Part shown: piece after piece, positions 8,065 through 16,044 of the stretch
Numbering within the stretch: position 1 is the first letter of the stretch
How the letters are laid out: each line of letters opens with the position of its first letter
Source of the DNA: an uncultured Eubacterium sp.
GTDB lineage: Bacteria; Bacillota; Clostridia; Peptostreptococcales; Anaerovoracaceae
DNA: 34,053 nt
Direction of reading: 5' to 3'
NCBI GenBank assembly: GCA_900543485.1
Contig: UQRM01000023.1
Location: 1 to 34,053 of the forward strand
Program-made: the position numbers and the translations under genes
The notes under the pieces: model-generated
The model's database searches: none
What the model was told of the DNA's origin: nothing
Seen by the model: only the letters and a program-made list of their open reading frames with translations

Positions 8065-8913
8065 ATGAAAACCATAAGATTATTATATCCTGATTACCTG
8101 AGCGGAGGGCTGGACACGTATTACTTCGGTGCGGAGCTGCTGTCTCATATCGTTCCGGCCAATGAGAACCAGCCGTTGCTGAGAGTGGAGCTGGGACCGC
8201 CTGACGGAAGGTCGCGGCAGGTGACGGATGGCATATACGGAAAGGCTGAGGTGGTGGACGGGATCAAGAAGGCCGTCTCCGTCATCGAATCGGCGGCACC
8301 GGACAGGATAATCACCCTTGGAGGTAACTGTATCGTTTCCCAGGCGCCTTTCGATTATCTTCACGGACTGTACGACGATGTGGGGATAGTCTGGATAGAT
8401 GCCCATCCTGATGTATCTTCGACAGATGATTATCCCAACGCTCATGCCATGGTACTGAGAGCACTGATGGGACACGAGGAAAGCGCCCTTTCGGAGCTGA
8501 TGAAAAACAGACCATTTAAAGCTGATGAGATAATGTATGTGGGATTGCAGGGGCTCCATCCTTATCAGGAGAAATTCCTCAGGGAGATGGGCGTCGATCA
8601 TAAGATACAGACGGATGAATTCGTATCGGACGGCGAGATAAGGGATTTCATCGGACGCTTTGAGCACATATTGGTACATTTTGATATCGATGTGCTGGAT
8701 GCGGAGCTGTTCCATTCCACTTACTTTGCCAATAAGGCTTTGACCGGAGACGGCAGCGGCGGCGGAAGAATGACTTTCGAAAGGCTGTCCCGGGTGTTGG
8801 GGATGATAACAGAAGAGTCCAATGTAGTGGGCTTCACCATTGCCGAATATCTGCCTTTCGACGAGCATAAGCTCCACGATATGCTGGCAGGACTCAGAAT
8901 TTTTACGGAGTGA
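8065..8913 (+). CDS. Arginase-family (ureohydrolase-fold) protein with altered metal motif
   Basis: 282 residues, arginase/agmatinase/formiminoglutamase fold. The metal motifs DAHPD (residues 112-116) and HFDIDVLD (about 205-212) are present. The first motif, normally GGDHS, here reads LGGNCIVS (85-92), with Asn and Cys in place of Asp and the Mn-binding His. The protein may therefore bind one metal or use a different one, as in divergent arginase-family members of unknown substrate. The start at 8065 is chosen because AAGGAG ends 7 nt upstream; an ATG at 8044 would precede that site. A CAT-like gene follows 40 bp downstream, probably in the same transcript. Substrate unknown. Confidence 0.85.
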   Translation: MKTIRLLYPDYLSGGLDTYYFGAELLSHIVPANENQPLLRVELGPPDGRSRQVTDGIYGKAEVVDGIKKAVSVIESAAPDRIITLGGNCIVSQAPFDYLHGLYDDVGIVWIDAHPDVSSTDDYPNAHAMVLRALMGHEESALSELMKNRPFKADEIMYVGLQGLHPYQEKFLREMGVDHKIQTDEFVSDGEIRDFIGRFEHILVHFDIDVLDAELFHSTYFANKALTGDGSGGGRMTFERLSRVLGMITEESNVVGFTIAEYLPFDEHKLHDMLAGLRIFTE

Positions 8914-8953
8914 TGAGAGCAAAGAGGCGGTGACAGAGGACTGGAGGAAGGAT

Positions 8954-9580
8954 ATGACGAGAAAAACAGACCCTAAGGAGACGGCGCGGGCTCAGGCCTT
9001 TGAAATGTGGATAAAGGCGCCCATGCCTATGGTGACGCTGTTCAAGACTATAGATGTGACGAGGCTGGTGAAGCTCAGCCGCAAGGGAGGATATAAATTC
9101 AATATGCTCATGTGCTGGTGCATCGGCAAGGCGGCGTCACAGACGGAAGAGTTTTATATGCTTCCGGAAGACGATAAGATGATCGTCTATGACGGCATAG
9201 CTGTCAGCACGGTGGTGGATTTGGGAGGCGGGGGAATAAGTACCTGCGACATCCCCTTCTGCGATGATATGGGACAGTTCAGCCGTGAATATCTGCGACT
9301 GACGAAGCAGGTCGGGATCAGCGGGCAGCCATACGACCTGAGTCAGGAGCGGATGGTCATCGGCACTTCGGCCCTGACGGGATATGACATCGATGGAGCG
9401 GTAAATATCTATTCCGGAGTCTATAACAATCCCTTTCTTATCTGGGGACGGTACAGGAAGGGTCTGCTCAGGACTACCCTTCGGGTGTCGTTTCAGTTTC
9501 ATCACACCCAGATGGACGGTATACCGGCGGCGGAATTCCTGGAAACGGTGCAGCGTGAGATAAACAGGCTGAATGTGTGA
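8954..9580 (+). CDS. Chloramphenicol acetyltransferase-like protein (first copy)
   Basis: 208 residues, close to the CAT trimer subunit length of about 215. The catalytic motif FHHTQMDG puts the general-base His at 184 and its partner Asp at 188, as in classical CAT. The N-terminal segment FEMWIKAPMPMVTLFKTIDVT resembles the CAT start. The start ATG has GGAGGA at 8943-8948, and the frame is open further upstream inside the arginase-fold gene. Known CATs O-acetylate chloramphenicol from acetyl-CoA. Divergent relatives in Clostridia are common and often not resistance enzymes, so real activity is uncertain. A second CAT-like gene lies 250 bp downstream. Confidence 0.85.
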   Translation: MTRKTDPKETARAQAFEMWIKAPMPMVTLFKTIDVTRLVKLSRKGGYKFNMLMCWCIGKAASQTEEFYMLPEDDKMIVYDGIAVSTVVDLGGGGISTCDIPFCDDMGQFSREYLRLTKQVGISGQPYDLSQERMVIGTSALTGYDIDGAVNIYSGVYNNPFLIWGRYRKGLLRTTLRVSFQFHHTQMDGIPAAEFLETVQREINRLNV

Positions 9581-9594
9581 GAGGGGGGGAGCGG

Positions 9595-9790
9595 ATGGAT
9601 ATACGAAAAATCGAGGGGAGAGATATCGACGGGGCGATAAGCCTCATTGGGAAGGTACGACGGCCGGACGTTCACGGTGAATTCTTCTCCCTATGCTGTG
9701 GAGGTTTCTCACAGATTGGGATCTGAAGATACGGATAGCCGTCGATCGGCCGACGGAATGATATTCACACCTATGAAATTCGAAAAAAGT
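9595..9790 (+). pseudogene. GNAT acetyltransferase gene reduced to its two ends
   Basis: Starting at ATG 9595 (GGGGGGAG just upstream) the frame reads like the N-terminus of a GNAT enzyme: MDIRKIEGRDIDGAISLIGK, about 22 codons. From about 9665 a different frame reads like the C-terminus of the same kind of enzyme: FTVNSSPYAVEVSHRLGS, then GMIFTPMKFEK. The central 80 or so residues, including the acetyl-CoA loop, are missing, and the join is out of frame. No stop follows, so the C-terminal frame runs on into the next gene. A deletion pseudogene between two CAT-like genes. Confidence 0.75.
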
Positions 9791-9829
9791 GAAAGGTCTG
9801 AAATACGAGACGGACGGGAGGGAAGGAAT

Positions 9830-10456
9830 ATGAACCGATATGAGATAGTAGATGAGAGAAACTGGGAGCGGGCGATCCACTGCGCCGTTTTCAGAGACTG
9901 TGTCGAGCCGGCTTTCTGTGTGACCTTTGAAGCCGACATCACCGATTTCAGAAAAGCGGTGAAGGAGCAGGGCCTTTCCTTTACTATGGCCATGGTCTAC
10001 GCTGTTTCGAAGTGCGCTAACGAGATAGAGGCTTTCAGATATCGTTTCCTGGACGGAAATGTGGTGTTGTTTGACAGAATAGATACGGCCTTTACATATA
10101 TGGCTCCGGGTGACCGGCTGTTTAAAGTAGTGAACGTGCCTTTTACAGACGACATGGCGGAGTACTGCCGAACGGCGTTGGAGGCAGCTCAGGTGCAGAA
10201 GGAATATTTTACCGGCCCACTGGGAAACGACGTGTTCCAGTGCTCTCCTATGCCGTGGGTGACATACACACATATTTCACATACCAATTCGGGAAAAAGG
10301 GATAACGCGATGCCCCTTTTTGACTGGGGGAAATATCACGAGAAAGACGGGCGGACGGTGATGCCGGTTTCGGTCCAGGCTCATCACTCTTTCGTGGACG
10401 GCATACATATAGGTGAGTTCGTGGAAAAGCTGCAGCAGTTTTTTGACAATTTTTGA
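9830..10456 (+). CDS. Chloramphenicol acetyltransferase-like protein (second copy)
   Basis: 208 residues, same family and length as the gene at 8954. Catalytic motif AHHSFVDG with His186 and Asp190. Other CAT-like features are FTMAMVYAVSKCANEIEAFRYR in the N-terminal half and the PWVTYTHISHT strand. ATG 9830 has GGGAGGGAAGGA upstream and starts the homologous part. The open frame extends back to 9647 only because the GNAT remnant happens to be in frame, and a true fusion is unlikely. Substrate unknown; chloramphenicol is one possibility. Confidence 0.85.
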   Translation: MNRYEIVDERNWERAIHCAVFRDCVEPAFCVTFEADITDFRKAVKEQGLSFTMAMVYAVSKCANEIEAFRYRFLDGNVVLFDRIDTAFTYMAPGDRLFKVVNVPFTDDMAEYCRTALEAAQVQKEYFTGPLGNDVFQCSPMPWVTYTHISHTNSGKRDNAMPLFDWGKYHEKDGRTVMPVSVQAHHSFVDGIHIGEFVEKLQQFFDNF

Positions 10457-10499
10457 TGAGATCTGCGAAATATTTATCTGGCAGGAATGGTGGTAAATA

Positions 10500-11579
10500 A
10501 TGGTGAGAATGTCTGATTATAAGAAATTGGCCTTGATGAAAACGGTCGCATGCCGGACCGGAAGGCGTACTGATATACGGTATGTCAATGTGAGACATCA
10601 TCCTATTCATATACATGACGGATGTGAGATATTATATTTGATAAAAGGCAGTCTCAACGTGAAGATAAGTTACGAGACCTACAGGCTGGAGGAAGGAGAT
10701 TTCCTGCTGATAAATCCGTATGAGACTCATGCGCTGGGAGATGCGGGGAGCGAAAATGGCAATATCGCGGCTATAATACAGTGTGGAGAGGAGTTGTACG
10801 GGAAAAAGGACGGCATCCTCATGTGGCAGGCCACCCTGTACAATAAGGATAGTCATCTCCACCAGCAGGTAAAGACGATGATCAGGGAGATTCTCGCGGC
10901 AGACATGAAGACAGGAGATGGATCGGGTCGGCAGACTGATGAAAAGCTGCGGGATCTGCTGGATTTCCTGAAGAACAACTATAATATAGAGAATTACGAC
11001 ATCGTGAGGGAAGAGAAGAACGAGTTCGCCGAAAACCAGATGCTTTCCAGGCGAATCAACAGCATTATAGTGTATCTGTGTCATCATTATGATGAGTCCC
11101 CTACATTGCAGGCTATAGCTGACGCTCACGGAGTCAGCAGGTATTATCTGTCGCATATGATAAGGCGCGCTTTCGGGTTTTCTCTGCAGGAGCTGCTGGG
11201 AATAATGAGGGCGGAGCGGGCTGAGCTTTACTTGTTGGCGACAGACTGGCCGGCCGGCGTCATCTCCGATAAGGTGGGATTTTCTTCATACCAGTATTTC
11301 AACAAGTATTTCAAGATGTGCTTTCATATGTCTCCGGTAAAATACAGGAAGGCGAAGGCTGCCGATACGCCGGGCAAGACCGGCTTCGATGAGGAGGCCG
11401 TCAGCGTGGAGAAAGCCTTCGGAACGATGAAAGGCGGAGGATCTGAGACCGTCACCATAACGCTGAGACTTTCGGAGGGAGGGTGCGTCGTCCAGATGGG
11501 CGACCGAAGGCTGCGGCTCAGCGGCGGCGACAGCCTTTGTCTGGAAGAGCGAGATGTGAAGGAAGGGATATATATATAA
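10500..11579 (+). CDS. AraC-family regulator with N-terminal cupin and C-terminal extension
   Basis: 359 residues. An N-terminal cupin (about 25-100; HIHDGCEILYLIKGSLNV, GDFLLINPYETHAL) is the likely effector-binding part. A double helix-turn-helix AraC domain follows (about 185-285; LQAIADAHGVSRYYLSHMIR, then ISDKVGFSSYQYFNKYFK, ending MSPVKYRK). An unusual tail of about 70 residues follows, containing TITLRLSEGGCVVQMGDRRL, which could be a small beta-rich module. ATG 10500 has GGAATGGTGG upstream. A strong terminator follows the gene. Its neighbour is an amidohydrolase gene, so it may regulate that gene or itself. Confidence 0.88.
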   Translation: MVRMSDYKKLALMKTVACRTGRRTDIRYVNVRHHPIHIHDGCEILYLIKGSLNVKISYETYRLEEGDFLLINPYETHALGDAGSENGNIAAIIQCGEELYGKKDGILMWQATLYNKDSHLHQQVKTMIREILAADMKTGDGSGRQTDEKLRDLLDFLKNNYNIENYDIVREEKNEFAENQMLSRRINSIIVYLCHHYDESPTLQAIADAHGVSRYYLSHMIRRAFGFSLQELLGIMRAERAELYLLATDWPAGVISDKVGFSSYQYFNKYFKMCFHMSPVKYRKAKAADTPGKTGFDEEAVSVEKAFGTMKGGGSETVTITLRLSEGGCVVQMGDRRLRLSGGDSLCLEERDVKEGIYI

Positions 11580-11597
11580 AAGTAGAGCAACTTCGCG

Positions 11598-11641
11598 AAT
11601 AAAGACGGCAAGAAACGGATATCTTATCGTCTTTATTTTTT
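11598..11641 (+). terminator. Intrinsic terminator after the AraC-type gene
   Basis: AATAAAGACG (11598-11607) pairs with CGTCTTTATT (11628-11637), with a 20-nt loop and a T-run. It separates the regulator from the amidohydrolase gene. Confidence 0.8.
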
Positions 11642-11687
11642 GTATATTTAAAATAGTTTTTAAATGAGGAAAAGCGGAGGTGAAAAT

Positions 11688-13313
11688 ATGGGAGACACAT
11701 TATTCTATAACGGAGCGATATATACGATGAACGGAGACTATCCGGAGGCGGAGGCTCTGCTGGTAAGAGACGACAGGATATTATACGTGGGAATGCTGAG
11801 TGAAGCGGAGAAAATGGCTGCGGCGGATGTCCTTAGATACGATCTGCGGGGAAGGATGCTGCTTCCGGGCTTTATCGACGCACATTGCCATCCGTCGCTG
11901 TGCGCCTTTTTCTCATCGGGGATACTGCTGAGTGTGGACATGACCAGGGAAGAGGTCGAGGATGCGGTAAAGGAATACATAGACCGGCACCCGGAGCGGG
12001 AAACATATTTTGGGATCGGATATCCGGAAGTCGCTTACGATGAGAAAGGTCCGAGGAAAGAAGTGCTGGACGCCATGTGTCCCGATAAACCGGTGATGAT
12101 CCTGGGCAGCGGAGGCCATGAGGGCTGGTGCAATTCAAAGACCTTTGAGTTGGCGGGGATCACGAAGGAAACGCCGGATCCGGTACCGGGATTTCAGTAT
12201 TTTGAACGGGACGAGGACGGGCAGCCTACGGGGCACCTGGTGGAAACAGATGTGCAGGAGATGATTTTCGGTAAGATAAATTTCTTCGATCAGGAGATAT
12301 TGGGACAGAGTTACCTCGACGCTTTTGACGATTATTGCAGAGCAGGCGTCACGACACTGGCTGACTGCGGCGCCATGAAGTATATGGAGGGGGTCAGCAT
12401 ACCGTTTTTCCAGCAGTATTACGCCGATGGAGAGAATTGCAGACTCCGTGTTTCGGGCTGCGCCTTCACAGGGTCTGTCGACGATCTGGAGGATAATTTC
12501 AAAAGGCTCAGGGAGCGGCGTGACAAGTACGCGGGCGATCTCTACAAGGTGGATACATATAAGCTGATACTGGACGGGACTATCGAGTCCAGGAGCGCCA
12601 GTATGATGGAACCTTACGTGGAAGACGGATCAGTGGTAGCGCCTCTTCTGGAAGGAAAAGAATTGCAGGATCTCTTCGTGCGTGCAGCGTCCGAAGGCTT
12701 CGACATCCACTGTCACGCTATCGGCGACAGGGCTATCCATGAGGTGCTGATGGCGGCGAAGGCAGTGCGCGAAGCGGGGTATGATGATATCAGGATAACC
12801 AACGCCCACACCGAGTATGTATTGGAAGAGGATGCGCCTCTCTTTGGAAAGTATGATGTGATCGCCAACACCACAGGCGTGTGGCATTATGGTGGAAAGC
12901 CCAATAAGGGCAATATCATAAGCGAGAAGGCTTCGGATCCGTTTTACATGAAGCCTATCATCGATCACGGGGCGAAGGTTTCGCTGGGGAGCGACAGGCC
13001 GGTAGATCTGTATGGATATGAGCCGCTGAAGAGCATAGAGATGGCGATGACCAGGAAGATGTACGGTGTCGAGGACGCTCCGGAACTGGAGCCTGAAGGC
13101 GGTGGCATGACCTTGCAGCAGTGCCTCGAAAGCTATACCTCCAGCGCCGCTTACCAGCTTCATATGGAAGATAAGATCGGGACGCTTGAGGCCGGGAAAT
13201 ACGCGGACCTGACGATGCTGGAAAAGGATCTTTTCAGTGTGGATCCACGAAGGATCCATGAGGTAAAGATCGAGATGACCATGATGAATGGAAAAATCAC
13301 ATATGAAAGATAA
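11688..13313 (+). CDS. YtcJ-like metal-dependent amidohydrolase
   Basis: 541 residues, the size of YtcJ/amidohydrolase_3 proteins, which hydrolyse amide or ester bonds in a TIM barrel with zinc. Seen in order: N-terminal sandwich (TLFYNGAIYTMNGD), FIDAHCHP (the HxH metal pair, about residues 68-71), ILGSGGHEGWCNSKTFELA, YKLILDGTIESRSASMMEPY, IHCHAIGDRAI (His ligands), NAHTEYV and the catalytic LGSDRPV. The C-terminal sandwich ends with ADLTMLEKDLF. The start follows GGAGGTG at 11676-11682. Single-gene unit flanked by terminators. Likely cytoplasmic; substrate unknown. Confidence 0.9.
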   Translation: MGDTLFYNGAIYTMNGDYPEAEALLVRDDRILYVGMLSEAEKMAAADVLRYDLRGRMLLPGFIDAHCHPSLCAFFSSGILLSVDMTREEVEDAVKEYIDRHPERETYFGIGYPEVAYDEKGPRKEVLDAMCPDKPVMILGSGGHEGWCNSKTFELAGITKETPDPVPGFQYFERDEDGQPTGHLVETDVQEMIFGKINFFDQEILGQSYLDAFDDYCRAGVTTLADCGAMKYMEGVSIPFFQQYYADGENCRLRVSGCAFTGSVDDLEDNFKRLRERRDKYAGDLYKVDTYKLILDGTIESRSASMMEPYVEDGSVVAPLLEGKELQDLFVRAASEGFDIHCHAIGDRAIHEVLMAAKAVREAGYDDIRITNAHTEYVLEEDAPLFGKYDVIANTTGVWHYGGKPNKGNIISEKASDPFYMKPIIDHGAKVSLGSDRPVDLYGYEPLKSIEMAMTRKMYGVEDAPELEPEGGGMTLQQCLESYTSSAAYQLHMEDKIGTLEAGKYADLTMLEKDLFSVDPRRIHEVKIEMTMMNGKITYER

Positions 13314-13315
13314 TC

Positions 13316-13352
13316 ACAAGGCGAGACAGGCAGCATTCCTGTCTCGCCTTGT
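13316..13352. terminator. Bidirectional terminator after the amidohydrolase gene
   Basis: A perfect 15-bp stem (13316-13330 with 13338-13352; core AAGGCGAGACAGG) and a 7-nt loop. It lies between convergent genes. Confidence 0.8.
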
Positions 13353-13428
13353 ATCTTAAGGGTGTATGGGATGTTCTACAGTATGCTCCTCCAGGCAGGC
13401 TGCAGCGCAAACGCATCGTATCAGCTTG

Positions 13429-14196
13429 TTATAGAACTACGTCGCAGCATTGAAAGTCGTTGTCGATATAGTGGGCGATGAAGCTGGCCTTGAACTGTCT
13501 GTCTCCGCAGATAGAAGAGCCGTCTTGATTTTCCCCGACACTGAGGTCTTCCGGCAGGACAAACTTGATGCAGTCTATTTTCACATCACGGCATCTGTTC
13601 CTGTTGTGAGCAGGGATAGTCATGGTCTTGAAGCCTCTCTTGTATTCAAGACCCTCCGAATCCACCTCGGTTACTATTGCCGCCAACGCTACGCGTTTGC
13701 CGGGGCATACGTTTTTCAGCGTCACGCTGAGCTGAAGGATGCGGCCGGCAGACTGCATCATCAAGTCTCAGGAATCGAATACCAGAGAATCCTCACAGCC
13801 GTCTATAGTGATGTCCAGTGGCTGAGGGCAAGGCTCGGTCACCAGGACCTCACCGCAGTCGATGTTGATGACCGGATCGGGGAAGATGGCGGCGTTGCCT
13901 TCGGCAACAGCAGTATTGGAAAAGCTCACGATGCCTATGCGGCTTCCGGCGCCTATCTGACCGTCCTGTGTTCCCCCGGTGGCATCCGCGATGATATCGA
14001 TGAATTTCTTCACCCCATTCTTCAGATTGGCGAGAGGACTCCCGGCCATGCTCTGCGAACGATCCAGCAACAGGACTATATCGGTCGGGTTGCTGACGAT
14101 ATCCGGAGAAGCAGTGAGCGATAACTTTATATTGAAGGTTTCCTCGCAGCTTATGCGGGCCGTACTTATTTCCTTATTGGCGTTGGTTATACCCAT
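13429..14196 (-). pseudogene. von Willebrand factor A-domain protein gene, internally deleted and with an in-frame TGA
   Basis: The reverse strand starts at ATG 14196 (MGITNANKEISTARISCEE; AAAGGA upstream). It enters a VWA domain with a metal-site motif DRSQSMAGS (DxSxS) and RIGIVSFSN. Near 13900-13908 the text jumps from SFSNTAV straight to AEGNAAIFPDPVINIDCG, a segment that belongs at the end of a much longer protein. The rest of the VWA domain and a repeat-like domain, perhaps 190 residues, are missing in frame. A TGA at 13768-13770 then interrupts GCEDSLVFDS-(TGA)-DLMMQSAGRILQLSVTLKN, where one would expect Gly (GGA). The frame continues unchanged to 13429. Two independent lesions make this a pseudogene. 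Intact relatives, as I recall them, are Firmicutes VWA proteins of unknown role. Confidence 0.8.
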
Positions 14197-14303
14197 GGTA
14201 TTTTTCCTTTCCGAGTCCCGGTTTGTCATCAGGGACTCCATATATGTTATGTACGTTCGCCGGGAGCTGTGAAAACCGCAGCGGCCAAACCTCCGGAAAG
14301 GGA

Positions 14304-14332
14304 TTGAATCGCCGCAAAAAAAGAAGTAAAAT
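14304..14332 (+). promoter_or_regulatory. Promoter of the GNAT cluster
   Basis: TTGAAT (14304-14309), a 17-bp spacer and TAAAAT (14327-14332). It is placed 45 bp ahead of the first GNAT gene and just behind the divergent VWA pseudogene. Confidence 0.65.
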
Positions 14333-14376
14333 CAATGTACTGGTCGCGACGGAAAAGAAAAAGGAAGTGAGATGAA

Positions 14377-15006
14377 ATGACAGAAAAAAACGATTACAGG
14401 ATACGCGCAGAAGGACCTGACGATTATCGGAAAGTGGAAAATCTGGTTCGGGAGGCATTCTGGAACGTCTACAGACCAGGATGTTATGAACACTATGTGC
14501 TGCATCGTTACAGAGGCAGGGAGGACTTCGTTCCTCAGCTGGATCTGGTGCTGGAAAAAGACGGTGACATCATCGGTCACATCATGTACGTCCGTGGAAA
14601 GATACAGGCTGATGACGGCAGTGAAATCCCCGTCATGACTTTCGGCCCGCTCAGCATCCATCCCGACTGGCAGCGGAGAGGCTTTGGGAAAGCGCTGGTG
14701 GACTTTTCGCTGGAAAAGGCCGGAGAAATGGGAGCGAAGGTCGTTTGCATAGAGGGAGATATCGGGTTTTATGGAAAGTCCGGTTTTGTAGCAGCTGCTG
14801 AAAGGGGCATACGTTACGGTGATGATCCCGAAGGAGCCGATGCTCCGTATTTTCTCATAAAGGAGCTGAAAGAAGGTTTTCTTGAGAATGTTACCGGAAA
14901 TTATAGCGCGCCGGATGGGTATTTCGTTGATGAGGAAGAGGTGGCGCGGTTTGACGCCGGATTCCCAAAGAAGGAAAAGCTGAGGCTGCCGGGGCAGCTG
15001 GAGTGA
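14377..15006 (+). CDS. GNAT-family N-acetyltransferase (YhbS-like)
   Basis: 209 residues. Acetyl-CoA-dependent acetyltransferase fold. YRKVENLVREAFWNVYRPG opens helix 1. The pyrophosphate-binding loop is HPDWQRRGFGKALVDFSL (about residues 92-109, RRGFGK). VCIEGDIGFYGKSGF is the late beta-bulge and C-terminal strand typical of the YhbS subgroup. ATG 14377 follows GGAAGTGAG. First of three consecutive GNAT genes with gaps of 28 bp and an overlap, so probably one transcript from the promoter at 14304. Substrate not predictable. Confidence 0.88.
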   Translation: MTEKNDYRIRAEGPDDYRKVENLVREAFWNVYRPGCYEHYVLHRYRGREDFVPQLDLVLEKDGDIIGHIMYVRGKIQADDGSEIPVMTFGPLSIHPDWQRRGFGKALVDFSLEKAGEMGAKVVCIEGDIGFYGKSGFVAAAERGIRYGDDPEGADAPYFLIKELKEGFLENVTGNYSAPDGYFVDEEEVARFDAGFPKKEKLRLPGQLE

Positions 15007-15034
15007 AGGAGAATAGGGAAGGAGCAGCTGAAAA

Positions 15035-15493
15035 ATGAAGGCAGGAACGGCGTTGGAATTGAAGGTCAAAAGATTTGAGGAGCTGACGGCGGCGGAACTT
15101 TATGAGATACTCAGGGTCAGGATGGCAGTGTTCATCGTGGAGCAGAAATGTCCATATCAGGACATCGATGGTGTGGATCATATCAGTACCCATTTTTTCT
15201 ATGAGGAAAGGGGTAAAGTACTGGCTTATCTCAGAGTCTTCCCGAGAGACAGGGAGAGCGGGATCTTCCAGATCGGAAGGGTTCTGACGGTTCGACGGGG
15301 GTGCGGCCTGGGAAAAGCACTGATGGAAGATGCTCTGGGATTGATAAAAACAGAAGGCGTTGCAGAGAAGCTGGTCATGAAGGCACAGTCTCATGCCATA
15401 GGTTTTTATGAAGGGCTGGGATTCCGGGTGAGATCTGACGAGTTTTTGGAAGACGGAATCCCCCACGTGATGATGGAGATGGGACTTAAATGA
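15035..15493 (+). CDS. ElaA-like GNAT acetyltransferase
   Basis: 152 residues, the size of ElaA-type proteins. The diagnostic segment LRVRMAVFIVEQKCPYQDIDGVD (shown in part: VRMAVFIVEQKCPY, about residues 27-40) is an ElaA hallmark. The acetyl-CoA loop is RRGCGLGKALMEDAL, and KAQSHAIGFYEGLGF is the C-terminal strand-helix. AAGGAG lies upstream. Its stop overlaps the next GNAT start (ATGA at 15490-15493), which indicates translational coupling. Physiological substrate of the family is unknown. Confidence 0.88.
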   Translation: MKAGTALELKVKRFEELTAAELYEILRVRMAVFIVEQKCPYQDIDGVDHISTHFFYEERGKVLAYLRVFPRDRESGIFQIGRVLTVRRGCGLGKALMEDALGLIKTEGVAEKLVMKAQSHAIGFYEGLGFRVRSDEFLEDGIPHVMMEMGLK

Positions 15494-15936
15494 AGATAAG
15501 TGAAGTGACGGGAGACAAAAAGCGATATCTTTCCCTGCTGCTTTGTGCGGATGAACAGGAGAATATGATAGACCGGTATCTGGATAATGGGACTATGTAT
15601 ATATTGACAGAGGGCGGCGCAGTACGGGGAGAATGCGTCGTTACCGATGAGGGAGATGGGGTCCTTGAAATCAAAAATATAGCGATAGAACCGGAATCAC
15701 GAGGAAAGGGATATGGGAAAGCGTTGATAGATTTCATCGGCGAAAGGTATGAGAGACGATATCGCATTTTACAGGTGGGGACAGGCGATAGCAAGGCAAC
15801 GGTCCCTTTCTATGAAAGGTGCGGCTTTCATCGTTCTCATATGATCAAAAATTTTTTCACGGATAATTACGATCATCCTATATATGAAGGCGGCGTTCAG
15901 CTGATCCACATGGTTTATCTGCGGCGTAAGCTGTAG
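15490..15936 (+). CDS. GNAT-family N-acetyltransferase
   Basis: 148 residues. The conserved acetyl-CoA loop is PESRGKGYGKALIDFI (about 72-87), followed by LQVGTGDSKATVPFYERCGF, typical of small-molecule GNATs. Starts at the ATG overlapping the upstream stop, so translation is coupled. Followed 22 bp later by the fluoride-channel stub. Substrate unknown. Confidence 0.87.
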   Translation: MKISEVTGDKKRYLSLLLCADEQENMIDRYLDNGTMYILTEGGAVRGECVVTDEGDGVLEIKNIAIEPESRGKGYGKALIDFIGERYERRYRILQVGTGDSKATVPFYERCGFHRSHMIKNFFTDNYDHPIYEGGVQLIHMVYLRRKL

Positions 15937-15957
15937 AAGGTAAGGAGGACAGGAAAG

Positions 15958-16017
15958 ATGTTTAATTGCATCCTCGTCGGCATCGGAGGATCTATCGGTT
16001 CAGTGGACAGAATTTGA
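15958..16017 (+). pseudogene. N-terminal stub of a CrcB/Fluc-type fluoride channel gene
   Basis: ATG 15958 has a very good ribosome site (AAGGAGGA, 15942-15949). The frame reads MFNCILVGIGGSIGSVDRI and then stops at 16015-16017. LVGIGGSIGSVxR is the well-known start of CrcB/Fluc fluoride exporters. The remaining 100 or so residues are absent. The hairpin array begins 28 bp further on, so the gene was cut where the array region starts. Confidence 0.65.
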
Positions 16018-16044
16018 CGGAAAGCATTGGTTTGCAGGAAATTT

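Noticed and set aside
8083..8922. Long open frames antisense to the arginase-fold, KamA-like (30048-31157) and other genes
   Set aside because: They mirror strong coding genes, contain no recognisable domain and lack ribosome sites; they are codon-bias shadows.
9647..9829. GNAT-CAT fusion protein
   Set aside because: The in-frame link only reflects loss of the stop in the GNAT remnant; ATG 9830 has a strong ribosome site and starts the homologous part.
13768..13770. Recoded TGA (selenocysteine or readthrough) in the VWA gene
   Set aside because: The expected residue is Gly, a single G-to-T change explains it, there is no sign of a SECIS element, and the gene carries another deletion.
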